Shown piece by piece: positions 58,026 to 64,000 of a stretch of 64,000 nucleotides of DNA. The notes under the pieces are model-generated. The model saw only the letters and a program-made list of their open reading frames with translations. It was not told the DNA's origin and made no database searches. The stretch comes from Scytalidium lignicola (Eukaryota > Ascomycota > Leotiomycetes). The first letter of the stretch is position 1; each line of letters opens with the position of its first letter. The stretch lies in NCBI GenBank assembly GCA_002812745.2, contig NCSJ02000025.1:1-64000 (forward strand), written 5' to 3'. Both the position numbers and the translations under genes were made by a program.

Positions 58026-59644
58026 TTATCTCAAACTTTTGATATTCGTGTCTAAACTACTTTGGATAACGAAGAATGTTGCACTTGCTCTCAACTTCTG
58101 CATCGGATCCGTAAGTGTGAAGTCATATTCTCGCAGCAGACATGGAAGGAGCCTGTTCATCTCAAGGAGAGCGAGATTACGACCAATGCAGAGATGGCTG
58201 CCACCACCAAACTGGAACATATATCGTTCCATCTGTTTGGCTGCATTGACATCATGCAACCATCTCTCAGGTCGGAATTCATCTGCATCTTGACCAAAAA
58301 TTTGTGTATCGAGGTGTGTTACCCATGCATTCACCGCTACCGAGACACCGGCAGGTAATGTGACACCGTTGATTTGTGCACCTCCAGGGGGGATCAGACG
58401 ACTTATGTTGAGTCCAACAGCAGGTCAGAGACGCATGGCTTCCTTGAGGCAGGCTTGGAAATATGGAAGCTGTTGTGCCTCTGACCATTGGACATTGTGG
58501 GATAAGATACCTGATTCAGTAGCTGAACGGATCTCGGCTACCAGCGTGGTGAAGACACGTTGATCTCGAAGGATATACCAGAAGAACGACTGCATAGTTG
58601 ACGCTGTCGAGTCCGACCCTGCAAAGCTACCGGGATCTGTCAGTCAAACGGGAGAGAATACAGTCATGAAAATGACAGTAGGATAGAAAATTCATACATG
58701 GCTCCATGTGCTACTGCAAAAACATCACCCTCTGTGAATTTTTCAGAATCCTTGAGATGAGCCTCTATCAAACTCTGCAGTAGATCCCTTCGATCGGTCA
58801 TTCTTGTTTTCCCAAACGGTTTCCGTTCAGCAACAGTCTTCAGTGTCATCCGAGTGATGAGTGCATTTCCGGTTCCCAGAGCCGGCACGTATTTCCAAAA
58901 GGGGTTTCGCCGCAAGAAGAAATCCAATTCTGGCACCTGGGAAACAATACCATTGTACCATTGTGACTGGTCGATGGCGTGGATTGCACCTTCAACGTCT
59001 ACCCCAGAATGTAAAAAGCCAAAGGGTCGCGAGAAGGCGACCTCCCCCAACACATCAAAAGCGAAATAGTGCAACCAATCTCCCAAGTTGACTTGACCCG
59101 ATCCCTCTGCGTACTGGTTAAGTTTGCTCAGGAGGCTGTCAATAGCCTTGTCGATGTACGGGGTCAGTTTTTGCATACTCGCCATGCTATATGGTCCGCT
59201 AACAACTCGTTTCTTCTGAGCGTGCACGGCTTCGCGTGTTTCCGTGAATATATCCGGATTCTCAGGAGGGAAAACATTGTAGAATGGCGTCTTGTGGAAT
59301 CCTTTGCCAGCACTCAACAGCTGGCGGGCCGCCTCGGGCGATGAGAAAGATAGTTCATCTGGTGCAATTCGAACGATAGGACCATAGCGCCGGTGAAGAG
59401 CTATCATGTGCAGATGAGACTGGCCAGAAGCGACGCAGAGGAGTCGATAGATTCGAGAGCCAGATGCAAGAAAATGTCCTGGGTACTGTCGGAGAGTGGA
59501 GAGGTAACGACGGCTGACAAAGCGTAAAAGCAGGAGAAGAGCGAGAGCTAAAGGGAGAAAGGTCGATAAAGTAGGTAGGGCGTGATCATGACTGAAATTT
59601 ATAGCATTCATTATATCATTGAGAGAGGTAAATGAATCAGACAT
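58026..59644 (-). pseudogene. Cytochrome P450 gene with one in-frame stop
   Basis: Exon 1 (59644 to about 58682) has an N-terminal membrane anchor (LPLALALLLLLRFV), then YPGHFLASGSRIYRLL, RYGPIVRIAPDELSFSSPEA and the C-helix region HAQKKRVVSGPYSMASM. The second part has the I-helix AGSDSTAST, the ExxR helix KEAMR, the PERF-like region FRPERWL and the heme loop FQFGGGSHLCIG with the Cys ligand. A TGA at 58425-58427 breaks MRL-x-PAVGLNIS just after the ExxR motif. The splice around 58620-58685 (GTATGA...TTTGCAG or GACAG) does not join in frame by one base. The style resembles pisatin-demethylase/benzoate-hydroxylase-like fungal P450s. It would be an ER-bound monooxygenase; as sequenced it would lack the heme ligand. 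Confidence 0.82.
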
Positions 59645-61129
59645 TTGTGGGCTCTTTTCTCGCTCTCAATTTGGAACAGCCTCCGTCACGTCAGAAAAGG
59701 GAAGTATATGAACAGACAGGTTAAAAGAAGAAAGAGATATGAAGAAATGAATTCTGTAGAGTATGAAATTTATATAGTAAATATGCCGCATTCAAAAGTA
59801 GTAGAGCACTATTAGCCAAGCAACTTAGCTTAATACAATTGCAGGAAGACTCCCAATAGTTACTTTAGAATCAAGGAATAAGCAATTCCTTGAAAATGAC
59901 TGGAACACTGCAAAAGTGACGGGGGTAAAAAANGTCCGAAGTAATAAAGTGCTGACTCGTTAAATTTAGCTACTGGTGGACAATCTTCGGTCATTTTTGT
60001 CTACTCATCATTTCTCTTCCGTCCCTGTACGTCAGTAATTGGTGGTTTGACTAATTCTAAAGTGTCTTCCAAGGATTAATTTCTCAGCATGCTGTACATA
60101 GTGTTCTACATCTATACAATGCCGTAAGCCGAATGTAAGAGATTTCTATGTGACTTGCGGTTATACACACATTCAAACAAACACGTGAGAATAGGGAGAG
60201 GAATAGGCTAGTCTTAAAAAATACAATATCGTGTTAAGGGAACGCGAACTTTGATAGAAAGAGGGAGACTACGCTATGTACGTTCAATCTCTAGTCTTCC
60301 CTATGAAGCTTGTGCTCACAGCCTTCATTTAGTCATTCATCAAGTGCAAGAAAGATGTCCGGAAATAATTATAAAAATAATAAAAATATATAGTCACACT
60401 CTAAAGCGATTCATACGTTAATTGATGATAGTTGTGCAACCCATAGGGACGTTTTCAATGTATACAAATGGTTTTAACATGTTAGATTGAATGCGCGTAA
60501 TGATAACGATGGTGGAACACTAATTATCATAAAATGCTTCGGGAGGTCTTCCTCGTCACTGCCATGGGCGCACACGCATGATGACCTCGTATATGCCACG
60601 TCATCGGACTTAAAGACAACGGCGAAATTGGACTGAAGAGCGCACATGGTACACGGCAATGGAAGCGTCCTCTCCATAATATTCGTTGCGGGGCCCCGAA
60701 CTCCAGATCCACCTTCTGATCCTCATGTCTGGAAATAATCGCGACGGGCCTATATGATTGGCCAACTTCAGGAGCAGACTCTCAGCTCGTGCCTGCGCCT
60801 GGCTGGCGGAGTTATTTCGCGGAATTTTCTGATAGGTATAGCACTGTAGTTTGCCTCATGGCTTGAGATGACAAATCGAGCTTTGCTTAAAACAGACATT
60901 CCCCAATCCAATCCGGATTGTAAAATGCGGAGAGAGGGTCAAAGCTCGCTCCGCTTGGATGGATTTCTTTCCGGGGAGAATGATTTACCGATTGTTGACC
61001 GTATGGACCTCCTAACCCTTTCCCCGGACACAATCCTCATCAATAAGGTGAAAGGAAGATGGCTTTGTACGCAACAACGGCTAGAACTTTGTGTCTTTTG
61101 CCCTTTTCTACAGGGTCCTGCAGGGGAGT
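59645..61129. other. Divergent intergenic region between P450 and Zn2Cys6 genes
   Basis: About 1.5 kb upstream of both genes. An N follows an A run at about 59933. Short frames at 60474-61140 look incidental. No element can be delimited. Confidence 0.4.
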
Positions 61130-63826
61130 ATGTTTGGTAACATTCAATCGCAGACGGATATGCCGGAACAAACACACAGCAAACGAACACGGGATTCGGG
61201 GTCCAAAACGTCCTGCAACAACTGTAGGAAGAGAAAAGTGCGCTGTACCAAAGAGCAGCCTGCATGTCTCGTCTGTGTATCTGCTTCTCAAACCTGCTCA
61301 TATCCAGCGCTTCTACGGAAACGTGGACCCAAAATCGGAAGCCGCCAGTCTAAGCCACGTAATAGAGGAGATCACCAAGGTAGCCGTCGAAATAATCTCA
61401 GTGGTGATGCTGGAATATGTGCTTGGAATAAGGGTGTTCATTTGTCTGAGGAAGTGATACCTGAGCACGAGGATGTAACTCCCTCTACAGCATCGTTGCC
61501 GTCCTCGCGGCCCAAGGATGATATTCTGGCCCTCTCGTACATCCTTCATCCGACCCATGAGAAGCTATCACCTGAAGGCCAGCAGGAGCTGCCAGAGAAT
61601 GCCACTTCGAAGGTTGGGATGGAAAGTATCTTCGATTCAACGTGTTGGCATCTCGGACTGACGCCCCAGCTTCTCCTCCACTTGTAAGTATGTTTGGGGA
61701 ATTTTGAATTGCAGCCCTTAGTATTGATGGTAATGATTGAATAGGATTGCCGAATATTTCAAGAGTTTTACATCGTTTCGACTATTCCGCAGATCTGACT
61801 TCTATGTTAAGATGCAGAATATTGAGTCGGAAACACAGCGCATGGCGCTCTTAGCCGCCATGCTCGCTTTTGCTACACGATCCTTAGATGGGGGGACAGC
61901 TGCGGAGCTTAATGCCGCTAATATCTGTCCATCGGACGATGACTGCGGCTCTCATTTTATCACTCAGGCGATTAGCGCTCTGGACGAGGCCATTCAAGAG
62001 TGTGGCGATGATCCAGTTCCCTTGTCACTCTTGCAGACACTGATCCTGGTCACACACTGGCTGTTGATTCGCAACGCGCGTGGAAGAGCCTGGAGATACC
62101 TAGGCACATGCGTGAGTGTTGCTTATGAATTAAATCTCCACTTGGTGGATTCCGAAGATGAAGCTGGCGAACCTAATAGCAGTTCCTGGTGCGCTGATGA
62201 GGAGAGGAGGAGAGCTTGGTGGGCCGTGTGGGAGATGGATGTATTTGCAAGCATCGTCCGACGATGTCCTACGATCATTGACTGGGCCCAGATGAAAACG
62301 TGTTTACCAGCGCAGGATGACCGGTGGTTTCGAGGCCAGCCGCAGCGAAGTTGTCTTTTGTATGCATCTGCCATCGACCGCGTCCGGGCGCTGAAGTTGT
62401 CAGGCAATCAATCACCAGTGGCATGGTACATAGTGATTAATTCATTGGTGAAAGAGGCTCGAGATATCTCCAGCCCTCCAGGGTTTCCACGCAGAGCCTC
62501 CTCCGCTGAAGGCTGGAAATTTTCTCTACCTGGTGGATCTCAGGACGGTGGCGGTTGTCATTCAACGGACAGAATCCGGCATGCAGAAGCATCCCAGAGG
62601 CTGTCGATGCTCAGTAATGCTGTGAAGTGTTTCACGATGGGCCTACCGAAATTCTTGAGATATCATGGGCAGAGACTCAGTTTCGATGGCTCTCTACCAG
62701 GTCCGAGTGAAGGAATGAACTTGAGACATTTCCATAGCGCATTGTACAGCATCCACATGATGATGCAACTGGCCCGGTTCATGATCTGTAAGTATTATAT
62801 TTTCCACGGCAATCATCATACCGATCCTTCCATCGCTGAGTGGAAGCATCTCTTGCGCATGTTGGATCCTGAGAACGACAATACAGACCAGTACTTCCAG
62901 GCTGCCAACAACGTGACGGTCCTGATTCAACGAAGCAGCGAGGACCATCTTCAGTTCGTCAATCCATGCTTTGCTAATACGCTGTGGTTGGCCGCAGCGG
63001 TGCTGCTGCTGCGTCGCGAGGTCGCCTCAGCCAACAGTGTGGCTAGGGACCAGATCAATTCTGATTTCCAGTTGTTGCGTTTCTCGTGTGGTCAGTTTGT
63101 CAAATATTGGGGTGTTTCGAATGTCCTGGACGCAAATCTCATTACGCTTGAGCAGCAGTTGTTGTCTTTCCGGCGGCCCTGTCGTCCGTCGTGTTTAGAA
63201 GATGCCATGACCTAGGAGGTTAATCAGGGTAGAAACCCTTTCTGCAATAAACGTACCCCTGATCGTTCTACCAATAATGGTAAGGTGGAAGCCCAATTGG
63301 TCCATTTTTCCTGTTACATGAGTTGTTACTCTTGTTCTCAAGTGAATATATTCTAGACAACCTCTAATTAATTCCGATAGGTGCCGTTCCACCTTGGACT
63401 TCAGGGGCTCAATATCTAGCTACCGACATCCTAGCAGAAGGAAATTCCTCCATCACGCAGGAATCTATATTAAACGCCACTAAGCTTCATGAGACCTACC
63501 AACACGAACCATTTCCACCGTCGGAGTCGTCGGCAACCTACTCACGAACCTTATCCAACCAAGCGAGCTATAGTGAGACTCTCAATGAGAGTGATACTAC
63601 TGGTGAGAAACCAACATGGGGAGCAGTTTTCCCTACCCCGCCCCTATCTCTTCAGCCGGACAGTGATTGTGGTCTCGCTGGTTCGTCAGCTTGGACGGCA
63701 TTCTTCGACAAAGGTGCTTTATCGAATACTGGCTACGGATCTGAGATTGATCCTAATCTCCAATACGGTCGCCCCAAGTGTCCCTCCGAGGATTTTGATG
63801 ACCTTCTTTGGCAGGTGTACGGCTAA
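61130..63826 (+). pseudogene. Zn2Cys6 transcription factor with one in-frame stop
   Basis: Exons 61130-61683, 61745-63279 and 63405-63826, with introns of 61 and 125 bp that join in phase, about 836 codons. The cluster has Cys 29, 32, 39, 46, 49 and 56 (C-x2-C-x6-C-x6-C-x2-C-x6-C) with basic RKRKVR, then RKRGPKIG. The fungal_trans core is present (LLAAMLAFATRSLD, LLQTLILVTHWLL, RAWRYLGTCVSVAYELNLH, EERRRAWWAVWEMD). A TAG at 63213-63215 interrupts EDAMT-x-EVNQGRN; beyond it the frame stays open to the GTAAGG donor, and exon 3 encodes a Ser/Thr-rich tail ending DFDDLLWQVYG, an XlnR/AmyR-like C-terminal motif. The protein could still bind DNA if cut at the TAG, but would lose its tail. It faces the P450 gene and may regulate that locus (inference). 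Confidence 0.8.
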
Positions 63827-64000
63827 GTGGATATAACAGTAAGTAAGACTGACATAGTGAAATGTGGTAGATTTGTAAATTTGTATGAGAACTACATATA
63901 AATTCTAAAATAGCTATCATCTTTATTAGGTAAATTTAATATTTTTATTATAGTTAACTTATATATAATCTAATCCAAGTCAGGTAGCTAAATTGGGTCT
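63827..64000. other. Window end, AT-rich
   Basis: 3' flank of the Zn2Cys6 gene. Nothing is seen. Confidence 0.4.

Noticed and set aside
25828..63826. Idea that TGA or TAG is recoded as an amino acid in this organism
   Set aside because: Neighbouring intact genes end normally with TGA (first Zn2Cys6, AAA+) and TAG (pogo transposase), and nuclear stop reassignment is not expected in Pezizomycotina.
1..64000. tRNA, rRNA and CRISPR features
   Set aside because: No B-box-like GGTTCRANYCC with a matching cloverleaf, no rRNA segments and no regular spacer-repeat arrays were seen.

Overview
The window looks like nuclear DNA of a filamentous ascomycete (Pezizomycotina; a Leotiomycetes-type gene repertoire seems plausible, but the sequence alone does not prove it). 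The reasons are short 50-95 bp introns with GTRNGY-like donors, several Zn2Cys6 regulators, a HET-domain gene, a patatin-NACHT-propeller NLR, a Crypton relic with a GCR1_C-like tail, a pogo-type transposon, and long AT-rich tracts that look like RIP (repeat-induced point mutation) debris.

Layout. 1-3.2 kb: the 3' part of a heme-thiolate peroxidase gene, an MFS transporter relic and unassigned broken coding sequence. 3.2-8.2 kb: a very AT-rich, gene-empty repeat graveyard. 8.3-10.8 kb: an intact, divergently oriented pair encoding a PaiB-like FMN-binding protein and a PaiA-like GNAT acetyltransferase. 11-16.4 kb: LTR-like and AT-rich repeats, then a decayed Crypton. 17.8-25 kb: an internally deleted NRPS-like adenylation/reductase gene, an apparently intact Zn2Cys6 factor and a frameshifted Upc2-like Zn2Cys6 gene. 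25.8-31.4 kb: a HET gene with one stop and a decayed F-box gene. 33.1-38.4 kb: a large C2H2 zinc-finger protein gene. 39.8-42.9 kb: a complete pogo-type transposon with perfect terminal inverted repeats, a 107-bp MITE and a small secreted cysteine protein gene. 44.6 kb: an orphan AGC-kinase C-terminal exon. 46-56.3 kb: the NLR gene and a divergently transcribed AAA+ ATPase gene about 0.75 kb apart. 56.8-63.8 kb: an unknown ORF, a cytochrome P450 and a third Zn2Cys6 factor, possibly the edge of a secondary-metabolism locus.

A recurring theme is decay by single events. The NLR, HET, P450, third Zn2Cys6 and F-box genes are each readable across one in-frame TGA or TAG that is a single transition away from a sense codon. 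Other genes carry one-base indels, and isolated Ns often sit next to homopolymers, so some breaks may be sequence errors. The density of HET, NLR, AAA+, F-box, C2H2 and secreted-protein genes among transposons fits an accessory, fast-evolving compartment that may be involved in non-self recognition. That reading is inference.
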